Shown here one piece after another: positions 26,131 to 39,690 of a stretch of DNA of 64,000 nt. Below the pieces are notes generated by a model, which was not told where the DNA came from, did no database searches, and worked only from the letters and a program-made list of their open reading frames with translations. Source of the DNA: Hyperoplus lanceolatus (Eukaryota > Chordata > Actinopteri > Uranoscopiformes > Ammodytidae); assembly GCA_026929865.2 (NCBI GenBank), contig CM049408.1:23025001-23089000 (forward strand), read 5' to 3'. Numbering within the stretch: the stretch's first letter is position 1; every line of letters starts with the position of its first letter. Made by a program: the position numbers and the translations under genes.

Positions 26131-29100
26131 TGGCTGTGAAGTGGGTGTAGTGGGAGGGGGGGCTATCTGTGACTATTTGAGGGAGAGAAAAAAATGAAGG
26201 AGTGAGACACTGAGGAAGAGAGAGCCGTAGAGAGAGAGGCAGCAAGTCTCTGTGGAGTTGTTTTGGTCATGGTGCTTGAGTACTGTGATTAATGCTCATA
26301 GAGAGACACCAGATGGAAAGACACAGAGAGAGAGAGAGAGAATGAAAGGGTAGAGAAGACATGTTGGAAGAGGAGAGTAGAGTACCGTGGAAGAAGATGA
26401 TCAGGGGGAGGGAGAGAGAGAAAAGACAGATAGAGGCAGACGTTGGGGAGGGAGTGAAAAAAAAAGATCAGACTTAACACTTGGAGATGATGAAAGAAAG
26501 CCAGAGAAACAAAGTGAAACTGAAACACCTTGAAAAAGAAGAGGTTTCTTCTGTGGTTTTTGGTAAAGGCAGTGGTTCCTTACGGTCCACGTATAGGCCG
26601 ACTGAGTTATTAGTCAACCATTTATGCAGTCAAAATTACACGTTAAGTTCAAAATTCATTATTGCTGTATGTAAACTGGTTTTTGGGACATATCTGAAAT
26701 GCCTTTAAAGCTGTTTGATTGACAGCCAAGCTGCAGGCACAAGGAGAAGCAATAGCCTTGTTTTTACGTGAACACATTAAACAAGGTTACAGCGAAATCC
26801 GGATCCAAAACAAAAACCTATTTACACTTATACAGGCTATACTTTGTGTGAGTTTCAGTTTCAGTTTAAATACTTTCTCTGGAAGTATTTCTGAATAAGC
26901 GCTTTTCATTGCAACGCGGAATGAACTCTCTTCTTTGATCCAGCCGCTCTGCTTTCACAGTCACTTCTTCAAGTCTTCTCCACGCATACTGTATGCATAA
27001 TTGTAAAAAGCTAATCATAAACCCGCTTACATCTGACTATACATTCCATAGATTGGCATTCTCCAGGGTAATATAGCTGGTGAAAATCAGGTCTCTCTGG
27101 TCCCAAGCCTCAAGTACAAAATCCTGTTTTCTCATACAGTATAGCCTATATGCTATGTTTAATAAATCATCTTACTGAATAAAGCCCACTGTGATGGAGC
27201 TGCTTTAAAGTTACCTGTGGAGTTTTCTTGTACACAAATGAAAGAGATGGATGGAACTTCTCATTTCTGTTTCGTAGAGATGGCTATTTTTTTGTAGTAT
27301 TTATTTTTTTTAACTTATTTGCATTGTTTATGTCCATGTTAGCTTGCAAGCTTGTTGGGGAACGGCTGGGAAACATTGCCAAATAGGCCGGTCTCTACTA
27401 TTGGTCAGAAACTCTGCCGATCACTTCAAGTGAAGTTAACCCACTAAATGTAAACAAAATTATGCTGGTTGTAGCTATATAGCTTGCAAGCTGAGGATGG
27501 GCAGAGTTTTGTTAGCAGCATAGGGCCGTGCTTTTTGGCCTCTGAACCACTTTTAAAGCTGTTTAACGTGCCACACACAAATGATCGAGTTGTATTCTTT
27601 CTTGACGTTTTATCCCTGCCATGTGTGCTTGGTTGCTTGCGCAAGAAGCTAAGGTGCAGGGCAAAACAGGTATTTGAGATATTAGTCAGGAAGCTGCTTA
27701 GTCATTCAAGGTCATACAGGGACATTAAGGTTTCATGTGATTAGTTTTATGATTGTATTGGCTATATGCAAAGATGAGAACCAAAGGCATTTATGTATTG
27801 CACAAAAGGGGCTGCTTGAGCGTTAAGGCTATTTATCTAAAAATAGGGTACAATATGGGTCATTCACAGAAGATCTGTATGCTACAAAAAAAATCTTACT
27901 TCAATTGGACTTTAAAATAACAAAACTCAAAAATCCGAGAAGGCTATAGGCTGCTGCTTTGAACAGTGCTGGTATTGTAATATTACAATAATTGTATGAC
28001 TTTGACGATGCTTTATGCAAACTATTTGAGCATTATTCTACAAAAAAGCATCTGCAAATGTGTCTATTATCTCGCAAAAAAAAATGGGGTACAAGCCTAA
28101 AGAATATTTTTGGAGGTTTGAAGTCTGGTTGGAGATGTGACGCTGGCAGACGAAAGAATTTTGAAAGAGAGAGAAAAAAAGAGGAGTAGAGAGAGTGTGT
28201 GTGGGGTGGGATAGGGTGGGGGGGGGGGGGGTAGGAATTTTTGGGGAGATCAATGGCAGGGAAGAAGATGAGGCGCCGCAGGATTACTCCAAGATGTGGT
28301 GAGTGGGAGAAAGGAATCCAGAAAGGCCAGGATAGAGGAGACAGAGAGACAGCAGCAGTTATTTTTGATTTGTTGTAAAGAAAAAAATAAAGAATGCATA
28401 TGTTGCAATCTTCCCAAAATGACATATACAAACAATACATAACAACAACGATGTTGGAAATTGAATTTGTTTACTGATTGTAATATGGTTGGTATAATGT
28501 TTGGTTATCATGGACTCCATCTAAAGATACTATGGATAGAACTCCTCTATTGGGCTCTTTTTTTCTTATTCTATATTTCTTTTTCACAGCTACTTCCATC
28601 ACTTTTACTGTGTGGAAACAAGAACAACGGTCATTCCCAAATTCTAAGATTGTCCGAAGGCATGGTTTTCTCTGATCAAGTCTTCGTCTACGGACACTTT
28701 TGCCTGTAGACGGGCTCCATCTGAACTATTTAGTTTCAATATTAATACTAATAATGACGCAAACGCAGCTCATTCAGTAATACAATTTGAACAAATAACC
28801 AATGCTGACGTTTATCATGTGAGGACGATAACTGGAAATGGCACTGGGCTGGAATTTAAACTGAGAAAGAATGACTGACACACAGAGAAGTGGACCGAAC
28901 GAACAAAGGAGGGAAAGAGCTGGAGACGAATAGCAAAGAGAGAGAGAGAGAAAGACAGATGGAGGGAGTCCAACTGTCAATGACCTTCACTTCATCAAGA
29001 ACCACATACAACATTCAGCGCATATCGCTGCAATTAATTCGCCGAGACTGGAGCGTGTGTGTGTGTGTGGCGTGGTTGGTGTGTATGTTTCTATTTTTGA

Positions 29101-31995
29101 TTTAACTCATAGTGGTGGGACTATTAGTGTGAGCGTGCATGCTCCCCTTGTGTGCCTTTGATTTTTTTTTGTTTACATGCTGATGTTTACTTCGACACGT
29201 GGATGTGTGTGTGTGTGTACTGTATGTATGTGTGTGTATGTGTGAGCCTGCAAACACAGCGGGTATGTTAATTGGACTCCATTCAAGTGTTTAATTACTC
29301 ATTAGAGATGCTGCAAAGCAATCTGTACAGCAGCTTTCCCCTGTTTGCTCCCTGTGCCCTCTGTGACTCCCAACCCGCAAGAGACTCAAGCGCTCTGACC
29401 CAAACTACATGGATTAGTTCACCTCGTCAATCCGGATCAACCCATCCATATGAGATGAAGATCCTTAAGTCAGGAGGAGTGATGCCAGACAGTTAATAAG
29501 TCAGTCAGTTTGACTCTCAAGTGAAGGATTGGTCGCCTATATATGTATAGTATGTTTTTTTTGCACCCGCTCAGTGATCCAGGTACTCAGTTAATGGGCC
29601 AGTCAGTCTGTAGGCCAACAAGCACGATGGTCTTTTAGCTGGCCTGAAATCTGTCACTTACATAATCATGTTGTCAAACTGTCAATCACTATGTCAGTCA
29701 GACTGTCAATCAGAGAGTAAAAGAGCTTCTAAACCCACATGGGATGCTTCACCCGTATCTATAAAAACACATTTTAATTTTTTTTTTTTTTTTACTGTTA
29801 CAGGTCTTGGTCCAATAAGAAAATAACAATCAGCCAAAGGGTATAAATTGAAGTTAGCTGAAATTATTGTTGGCTAATTCAACAGGAAAAAAATAACCTT
29901 ATAATGAATGTAATATAATCATGAATGCAGGATTAGATTTATCTAAGTGTTATCTAATAAACTTGCAGCTAAGAGTGTAAAATAAATGAAATCCCAAAAC
30001 CATAAAAATATTGGATTCATAATTTAAAAGAGTTTTTCCAAGTTGCCAAGCCAGAGAAGCTTTTTTGTGCTGAATCTGGTGTTAAAAAGATCATAAATAA
30101 ATGAGAGAGAGCCGAACCAGGGTGGAGTGTTTTTGTTGTGTAGCTCTGTCCTAAGAGGGTTCAGAGTTTCTGCCCTGGGCTGTACAAGAGATGTTTTTGT
30201 TGTGTTGGATCTCAACCAATTAGTCAGGATCCATTTGATTGACAGCCCCAAAAAAATTCCCAATCTGTAAAAAAATAAACAAAAAATCGCATTAAAATTA
30301 CATCATAAAAAGTAAATAATGCATGAGAGTTTTTGGGGGAATGAAAAATTCTTCTCCCTTCTTTAAACATTGACTTTGTGGAGCCGTGACATTTCTGCAG
30401 TGCGCTGCTGACACAAATCCTTTCATGTGTTGAGGAGGAGTGATTCCCATCGGTGGGCTCGGACACAAGCCATCAGCTCCTTGGCACTTCTGCTCCTGGG
30501 CCAACCTTGTCGATACCAATACAGGTCTGTTGCTGTCCACGCTGTTTACGGTGCCAAAGCTGGAACTGCATTACGCTGAATGCCATTCAGAAAGAAAAAA
30601 AAACAAGGAGACTTGATACAGGCATATCATGCACTGCCTCTGTCAGCTTGTCAGAGGTGACGCGTGTGCCCAACCTCTCATCTTGTCTGTCTCTGCTTGT
30701 TGTCCATCCATCAGTGGCTGCATGTGTCACTCTATCTGTCTGGCTTTAGGCTCCAGTCTCTCTCTACTTATTTGTGTGTATATTTTAGCTACCACATCAC
30801 CAAAGTGACGATTTATCTTCCATTGTGGTGTCGAGATTGTTTTGTTATGTTAATTTCTGTGTGATGAGTGTCAGGTTGAATGCATCTGTTTGTATGTATG
30901 TATGATGGGGAGCAAGCATGTTTGTGACTGACAGTGTGTGTGCATGTGTGTGTGAATACTATATTCGATGGATTGGCAGACGCGGCACTTAATCCACAGA
31001 TGGGGAGGGGGGGGGGGCGGCGCATGTTGCCCGTCTTGAAGACCTACATAATAACCTTTCAGATGTGCTGGTTGTCTCCACGGTGATCCACGGGCGACAT
31101 CATTCAGAGTGACAGATGTGGAACTTGTCAAAACAACACAACTTGAGCTTGGGAATGCGAGTGTGCGCTGGTTTGATCCAGTATATATGTACAGTAGGAT
31201 ATCCATGTGAGTTGTGTGTTGTGTCTTGGCTGTTTCAGCGCTTTACACAGAAGCGAGGATCAAGACTTACTTTACATGACTGAACATTAAACAGATGTGC
31301 ATCTGTCTTTGTGACTTCAAGTAGTCTATGGGTTACTGTAATCTGTCAGAATATTTTATATCCGTCAATATGCCCCAGTGTGCTTTGGTATGGTATAGGT
31401 GTGTAGGTGTATGTGGCTCAGCGTGAGGTAACTTATTTACTTTGTCCCATTATCCTAAGCATCAGACGACAGCAAAAGAAAGGAACACCTCATGCTGAGA
31501 AAAAAATAAACTGTGTGTGTGTGTGTGTGTGTGTGTTTGCGTTTGGGTGCATGCTTGCGTGCGTGTGTGTGTGTGTCAACCATTAAAAAGGAAGGAGATG
31601 AAAGCAAGGGTGAGGGGAATAGAAACATACCAATAGGGAAGAAAGAAAGTTAAGACAGAGGAAGAGAACAAGGTAGAGAAAACAGCAGGGAGAAAGAGAC
31701 TCACAAAGACTGGAAAGAGGAGAAAGTAACGATGCCAAATGATGCTGCTGTGCTTCTGTAGTGAGAGAATAAGGAAAGAGGGAAGTCGTGGAGAACAAGT
31801 GAATTAATCCGGAGGGAGCCGAAGATCAAGATTGAGAGAAAGAAAGGAAAGGAATGGAGCGAAAGACGGGGTGAAGACAGGGGCAGAGGAAGATGGAGCG
31901 ACAGAAACGGAGAGTAATGTGGAGTTAATTGGAGAGACATTGAGATTGAGTGAAGCTCCGGCGCGGCAGAGACAGCGTAACTCTGGCAACTTGCA

Positions 31996-32032
<37 letters not shown>

Positions 32033-33886
32033 TCACACACACATCGTGAAACGTCCCACGGTTTCTTCCCTGCCGGGGAAGCCAAATGAGGTGAAATTGT
32101 CTAGGCTACATTTCAGATAATGAATGGGATTTTTTTCTTTTTTTTCTTTTTACATTTAAGGGAAATATTTTCGCTTAGCCCAAGGTGCCTGGATTTGGCC
32201 ATGGCAAGCCGGAGATAATGGTGGCCGTCTCTTTGTGTTTCTATGTGGTAGAGAACAGGCCGGATGTTCATTACCGTCAATAAGGGAATGATGATAAACT
32301 CTGGCGCCGGGCGGAAAATATCACCCACTGTGCCTGTAGATTGGAGCTGGCAGCCGAAGTCCAGTCTACCCTAGTTTTACTTTCAAAGTGTAGATGAATC
32401 AGATGTTTTTAAAAAATTCAAAATGGATCCACCCCTCATTCGTCCACCTCCCTTTCCACCAGGCAGAACTTGTTTTGCTCCCAAGATAATTAGTACTTAG
32501 ATTTTGACACCACTTTTCATTTACCGTTGAATCTTGGTTAAAAAGGAGTTTTCAAAACAATTTAAATTCATTGTATCTGTGCAAAATAACTGAGCTCTGG
32601 GCAACATGTTGAGTACATTTCCTTTCTCACGAAAAACATTTGCAAAGCCAACCTTGCGAATCGCAATGTGTTTACATTCATTTTAACTCACTTACAAGAC
32701 CCATCCATCCAGCCCAGACCTCCCTGTACATACTCCTACGTGTCTTAGTAAGAAGCAGCTACAGGGTTTTGTCACTTGAATGTAAAGCATTATGTCATTT
32801 TTTGTTGGCACCTGCTGAAACAACTGATGCTGCCATTCCTCCTTGGAGTACTGTCTCCATGCATGATGAAAACAGGCAAGGGACCCAAAAAAACATTCCC
32901 ATATGGTGCTGCTACTGGTTACATTTTAAAAATAATTTCTTCAGTTTATAAACTACAATGAATAGCAAGTTTCAATCATGTGATCTCTTAATTGCTGTCA
33001 TTGATTGTCAGGTGGCTAAAGCCTCTTTTCTGCTTGCATGGAAGTGATCTTGCGGGTTGAAAACAATGCACTGTGTAAAAGTTCTTTGGAGCATCTTTTT
33101 TTTTTTCAAAGCATTTTCTGATCCGAAATAGCCCCACACACCCCGGAGCGGTGTTTCTTCTCGCCATAGCAACAAGAGTGACAGAGATCTTGGAGGAAAA
33201 GAAAAGAGAGTTATGGAGGGCGAGAGGGGTCACATAGTTAGAGAGAGAGAATGAGTGATGCCCTTTGATGTCCGTGGGTTGGGTACCTGCCTGCTGTTTA
33301 GGACGCAGGCAGGTACTGTAAACACATGGAGGCTTCTCGAAACCATAGGCTTTGATCACACCAGTGCTGAGAGATGATGTTGAAGACTCAGTAGTGCCAG
33401 AATACCAAGGAGTGACCAGTATACACACAAATATATGTGCGCGCACGCACACACACACACACACACACACACAGGCATATGACTGTCCAGGAGATACTTG
33501 CATCTACAGTACATACATAAATACGCCTCTAGACACACACAAAGACATATGTTTTCATTCTTCTCCATTCTTTCGGTTTTAATCTCTTCAATTTGTACTT
33601 TGATTGATCCTGATGTGCACACAGAATACCATTAAAGCCTTTTACACAGACACTTTTTTTTACACAGACACTGATGGTGCTCCAAGCCTTCGGAATGAGC
33701 CTCTTAAATCCAGATGAGGGCCGGTGGCCAGAAGCCCAGTCTTTGAGCTGTAACTGGCTAACCTTACCAGACAAGTCAATTGCAACTGAAAGGGTGAAGA
33801 AGAATCTGGGAGACATTGAGGGATTAGAAACTAGGCTACCCCTGATATCATGTTGCTGAGGTTTAAACACAGACTATATATATATA

Positions 33887-34992
33887 GGGGAAGGTGGGGT
33901 GATTTGTGCATTTTGGAAGTTGCAAAACCCCTTGTTTCTAGAAAACCGTGGAAGAAATTGGAAATGTGACCACATATTTAAGAAGAGCCATCCATTTGAC
34001 TCATCCTGTAAAGAAGGGAGACACAAGGAATAAGATATAAGCACATTTAAGCTCAAAAAACTGTGTTTTGCCTTTCAAAGTAAAATTTCCATGATCAAGG
34101 TTTTTTGATTATTGTGTCTGAACAATTATAGACACGTTTGAAAACATTTGACACATGTTTTAGTGCTTTGGTATGCTACACTTTGAGTCTATATAGTTAG
34201 CACAATGTCAACCCTAAATTGCTGCATCATGCCTATTATCCAAAATTCTGGGGATGGGGTGATTTGTGCGCAAGGGCCTGGGTGAGTTATAAGTAAGTAA
34301 GTAAGTAAAATGTATTTATAAAAGCACATTTATGACAGTTTGCACTGTCCAAAGTGCTGTACATAGTGCATTCAGTAGGTAAACAATGAAGGTACAATAA
34401 CAATAACCAAAATAAAAGACGTAAAGCCCATACATCCACATAAACACAGATAGTAGTGCAGAGGTAAGATAGTTAATGGGGAGGAAACACCAGGGTGTAC
34501 ATATGGGTTTTGAGCCTTGATTTAAAGGCAGAAATGTAGGGGGAATCACATTTGTCAGGTGGCAGTTGGTTCCACAAGCACGGAGCAACTAGTGCAAAGT
34601 ACATTTCTGAGAGTTGTGCCAGTGGCATGGCTGTATACGCTGGTCACCAAAAGAAAGTGATTGTCTACAGTAGCTCAGAAGAGAGTGACATCTTAATTCC
34701 ACTTAACGACACCACTGATGAGAGTTCAGATGGCCAGAAAGATGATGATGGTGACTTTGTCATTGTGACACAATGACGCACAAATCACCCCACGTAGTGG
34801 GGTGATTTGTGCGTCAAGACAACTTTTTTTTCCGAAAGCTATATTTCTTAAACAGTTTATTCCAGATCCAAAGTTTTTATTGCCAGGGATGCACAACATC
34901 CTGAAATATATGTACATATTTGAGTTGGAGACATAACTGTCAAGGCCTCACTTTAAAATCACTTTGAGTAAAAAGTTGCACCCCCTTCCCTT

Positions 34993-34994
<2 letters not shown>
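33887..34994. mobile_element. Probable DNA-transposon relic with GGGGTGATTTGTGCG motifs
   Basis: The left end GGGGAAGGTGGGGTG and the right end CACCCCCTTCCC are roughly inverted, and both abut TATA-rich DNA. Inside, GGGGTGATTTGTGC recurs at 33896, 34256 and 34799, with an inverted copy at 34777. A plus-strand frame at 34640-34776 (KVIVYSSSEESDIL, DDDGDFVIVTQ) resembles an acidic transposase C-terminus. The superfamily is unknown. A LINE-type repeat is nested within. Confidence 0.45.
34289..34640 (-). repeat. LINE-tail type repeat nested in the transposon relic
   Basis: It starts with (AAGT)n, then AATGTATTTATAAAAGCAC, CCAAAGTGCTGTACATAG, and later TTGAGCCTTGATTTAAAGGC and GCAGTTGGTTCCACAAGC. 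These phrases in this order belong to a very common fish repeat, probably the 3' region of a non-LTR element in reverse orientation. Identification is from memory. Confidence 0.55.
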
Positions 34995-35143
<149 letters not shown>

Positions 35144-35824
35144 AAGCTTGAGGCAGTCCGTGTTGAACAATATGCACCACACATCTGTTTTGTGAATAAA
35201 TTGTACTGCCGGGCTTCAACGCATAGAATTTTTTTTTTTTAAATTGTTCTATCCTTCCGTAAAACTAATTATTAAGTTTTTCTTCCTTTTGGTATTTTTT
35301 TATGTGTGGAAATAACATTGATTGTCAATACACAAAAAGCTATCCCTCTCTGCAAATGGAAAGATAATCAAGCTTTACCAGCCAGAAAATAAATATATGA
35401 ACTATTTCTTGTCCCTGTGATAAGAGTTTACACAGAATGGGTAAAAGGATTAGTGGATTAATTTTTTTTTCACTGTGCCAATGCTGAAAGCCACATTAAA
35501 TCCTTTGTATATAGAAGCTTCCATCACTTAATCATAGCGTCTGTTGAATTATTATAATGTATGCTTTGTTTTATGCCCATACATGGTTAATGTCCTATAA
35601 GGTTAGATTCATTGAGGGTGAACATGCTTTGTTGCCTGCAGCTTTACAAAAGGGGCTTTTTCGATACAACATCTTGGGATCAACAGAGTCAGAAATAATG
35701 AGGCTGTGCACGTACAGTAGGGACTTGTAACAGGTTTAATGTTTTTCTCTAAATAATATGCAAATATTGATGTCCAATCAAGAAAGACACATCAATACCA
35801 ACACCCACAAGACACACACAAACA

Positions 35825-35827
<3 letters not shown>

Positions 35828-35899
<72 letters not shown>
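35828..35899 (+). repeat. (CA)n microsatellite
   Basis: About 35 CA units with GCGCACAC flanks on both sides. Confidence 0.97.
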
Positions 35900-35901
<2 letters not shown>

Positions 35902-36052
35902 GCGCACACATTAAACACTTGAGTTCTATGAGGATTAGACATGCGGAAAGTGTGAGAGCATTCCCATGTCTTTTTGGCCAGTGCAGTCTGTGTGTTTAAT
36001 TCTAAATGACGCACAGCCTGAGTGGAAAAGGGATGCAGGGACACACACACTA

Positions 36053-36092
<40 letters not shown>

Positions 36093-36665
36093 ACATGACA
36101 GCACACCAACATGTACAGTTTAACTGCTCGGAGTGTGGTGGCACACACCTGCCTGCACATTAACACACACACACACACCTGCACATACGGTTTCCTCTCG
36201 CCTGGGCGAATTAGGAATGCAGACAGTGTCACAGGAGCAGAGCAGGGCTCTGAGTACCTTAATACAACCTAATGTATCCTGGCATATTGGCCCTTTCTTG
36301 GATTGAGCATCCTCACTCATAGAGATCCACTTTCGAAAGCAACAATTTAAGCAACATCGCACACATACAAACACACACACATGCACACACATACTTGCAT
36401 CCACCAGGCAGTGCTCGCACACACACATATGTTTTGTATGCCAAGAAGTACAAATGCTCAGGTGGTAGTCATCAATAAATCTATTAGTGCGCAATCAATA
36501 GGCAGAGCACACACAAGTACAAATTGAAATGAAAGACAGAAAAAACTCCTCCCTCTGTTCTCCGTCCAGCTGGCCTCCTCATCCTTTTTCTGCTCTTTCT
36601 ATTCTATTCTTCTCTTCTTTCGGTCGGTCGGTCTCGTTTTACTCTCATTTCATGCAATCCCATTA

Positions 36666-36715
<50 letters not shown>

Positions 36716-36943
36716 ACGATCTCCTGTCTCCGTCTCTCTCTCTATTCCTTTTGTCCTCATTCGGCACGTATCTCCAGTCGTCCCCTATACACCTTTTCTC
36801 TCTTTTCTCCCTCCCTCACTCAGTTCTTTTTCCTCCCAGACCTTTAATTCTCATTCTGTGCATCTCTCTTCCTCTGTTTCTCCATCTCTTGCCTTCCCCA
36901 TCTTTTTAGTTGTTAATCAGAGCTGATTTGGAGCAGAGCAAGC

Positions 36944-36986
<43 letters not shown>

Positions 36987-37285
36987 GCTCCCCAGTGGAT
37001 CAATGCCTCTTAATGATCTGTTCAAGGATCCCCTTTAGAACCTGCAGAAAGTGCCTGTGATAGGGCAGCTGAGCATGAAGGCACTCATTTCACATCCAAC
37101 ACACTTCCTGATTTGCCCTCTGGGAGAGAGATAGGACTGCCGTTTATAAGGGATAATTTGTCCCCGAGCTAAATATCCCACTGACTAAAAAAGTAGTTAG
37201 GCCCTCAAATGTCTTCATTCCAGGCAATCAATTACTGCCAAGGTTGAGGGGGGGGGGGAATGATGAATTTGTTTGGAAAGCTCAA

Positions 37286-37395
<110 letters not shown>

Positions 37396-39016
37396 ATCTG
37401 AGATTTGTCGAGATTGCCAGACAACTTGGTTTGTTTGTTTACGCTTGTTTGATTGGAGTAATTTGGTCTGCTGGTCATAAGTGTTGTTGATCCTCAATGG
37501 ACATCTGCAACTGTAGTTTTGATCATGCTTCTGTGAATTCTTATTGGAGCACCACATGTGTACCAACACATAGCTGAAAATAACACTTGCTAAAAACTCT
37601 ATAAACTACATGTTTATAGAGTTTATTTTGCCTTTTTTTATAGATGAAAGTATGTTTTCAATCAGAATGAGTGGGAGAGCCAAAGACAAGATAGTGGAAG
37701 CACAAAGTATTTAGAGACAGACTGCATGTTGTTCTGTTTTTTTTTTTCTTAAATGGCATTGGTTGACAATAACAAAAATATAGAATATCAGCCGCCTTAT
37801 CCCATAATAGAGACCGTTTCACTCTAGTGACTTTCAGACTGTAAACAGAAGTTCAGTTCCCATATGAGCGTCATTGGCACCAAAACATAAACGCAAAATA
37901 GGGCCTTATTATGTAGCGGGGGAAATATGCGGCCATATGTTTTTAATGTACAATAACTGCTTTTGCGGAGGCTGTTGAGAAAGGGGGGGGGAGTCATCAA
38001 CTGAGTTGAAGCACCATCTTGTGCGTTTCCATATGTTACCTGCATCCATTTCACAAGCTTTTTTTGATTCATTGCCAAAGGGAAGAATGTAGCAAGGAAA
38101 ATTACCACTATATGTATCCGCTACAATAATATTTCCTCTCCAATAACCTCTGACCCATTTCTATTCATCCCGCTAACCACAGGGATCCACATGTGTACGC
38201 TACTAAGTGGACTTTTCACCAAGGCCGCCTGTAAACACTGCTTTAGGGGCTAGGGGATAATAATGTGTTCTCTCTACCATCACATGACCCAATTCTGTTG
38301 AGTATCATACGAGATGGCTCATCCGCACTATGGAAATAAAGACTATATTCCAAAACATGCTTAGAAATCCCATGGAGCATAGTTTGCCAAGCTTTATTAA
38401 AATAACATTGATTATACTGTACAAACTTTTGCCATAACCGAAGGGATAATTATGGATTTTTCTTCTCTTGTTTATTAGATAAACATTTTTTTAAACACAC
38501 ACACACACACACACACACCCTCTAGGAGGTTTTTCTTGCTTCAAATTGCCATGACTCTGGTGATTTAAAGACTCTCTTATCAGAAAGCTTTTGTTGAAGT
38601 GTCCTTGAGCAAAGTGTGGAACCTCTTAAAGAGTTGCAGTTTTGTAGCTACTAGCTGGCTGGCTCTGACCTTGGATCTTCCTGTGAAAATGTGCATATAC
38701 AAAATTGCCCGAAGAGCGGTCATACAGTTTCATATAATTACCGTACACACATAGCATGAGTGAACAAAATGGGCATTCATCACCGTTTCAATACAGAAAT
38801 CCAATATGGGTTGTAAATATTCATAGTATTCATAGTTTTTTTTTTTTTTTGCCAAATATCTGCCTCTCAACTATGTCTTTTTATCTTAGGAAACCTTTCC
38901 TGAAGTCTTCTTCTAACCTCTGCCCACTGTTTCTGTGTATGTTCTGGAGCCCGTTGGTGATTACTTGTTATTCATGAAGAAATATTAATTCATTGTTTTT
39001 CGTCTTTGTCTTGCAG

Positions 39017-39309
39017 TTTCTGGCACGGAGAGTACAGAGTGGCTGTGAACATTAACGACTATCTGGACATCTACTGTCCTTTCTACGAGGGTCCACCGTC
39101 CCACGGGCGCATGGAACGCTACATCCTGTTCATGGTCAACCACGAGGGCTACACTTCCTGCCAGCACAGGATGCGTGGCTTCAAGCGCTGGGAGTGCAAC
39201 CGACCCAGCGGTCCTGACGGGCCCCTGCGCTTCTCAGAGAAGTTCCAGCTCTTCACCCCCTTCTCCCTGGGCTTTGAGTTCAGGCCTGGACACGAGTACT
39301 ACTACATAT
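39017..39309 (+). CDS. efna2: Ephrin-A2-like, coding exon 2 (receptor-binding domain)
   Basis: This exon encodes most of the Eph-receptor-binding domain of a GPI-anchored ephrin-A, the cell-surface ligand for EphA receptors in axon guidance and tissue boundaries. It follows a TTGCAG acceptor, is 293 bp long (my recollection of the usual ephrin-A exon 2 size), and enters with one base completing a codon. The frame reads [20 protein letters not shown], then [22 protein letters not shown], and [17 protein letters not shown], which contains the G-H loop that inserts into the Eph receptor. Cysteines in YCP, SCQH and WECN match the family's conserved ones. The usual CPHY motif reads CPFY here. [11 protein letters not shown] plus [10 protein letters not shown] favours ephrin-A2 over A1, A3 and A5. 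The exon ends ATA-T before a GTGGGT donor that runs straight into a long GT repeat. Exon 1 is not visible in the window. I am very sure of ephrin-A and fairly sure of the A2 paralogue. Confidence 0.93.
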
Positions 39310-39314
39310 GTGGG

Positions 39315-39690
<376 letters not shown>

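Noticed and set aside
28033..28440. 135-codon minus frame as a gene
   Set aside because: It is Pro/Ser/Phe-rich from a purine-rich plus strand, with no recognised domain. It overlaps G-run and GA-rich low-complexity DNA.
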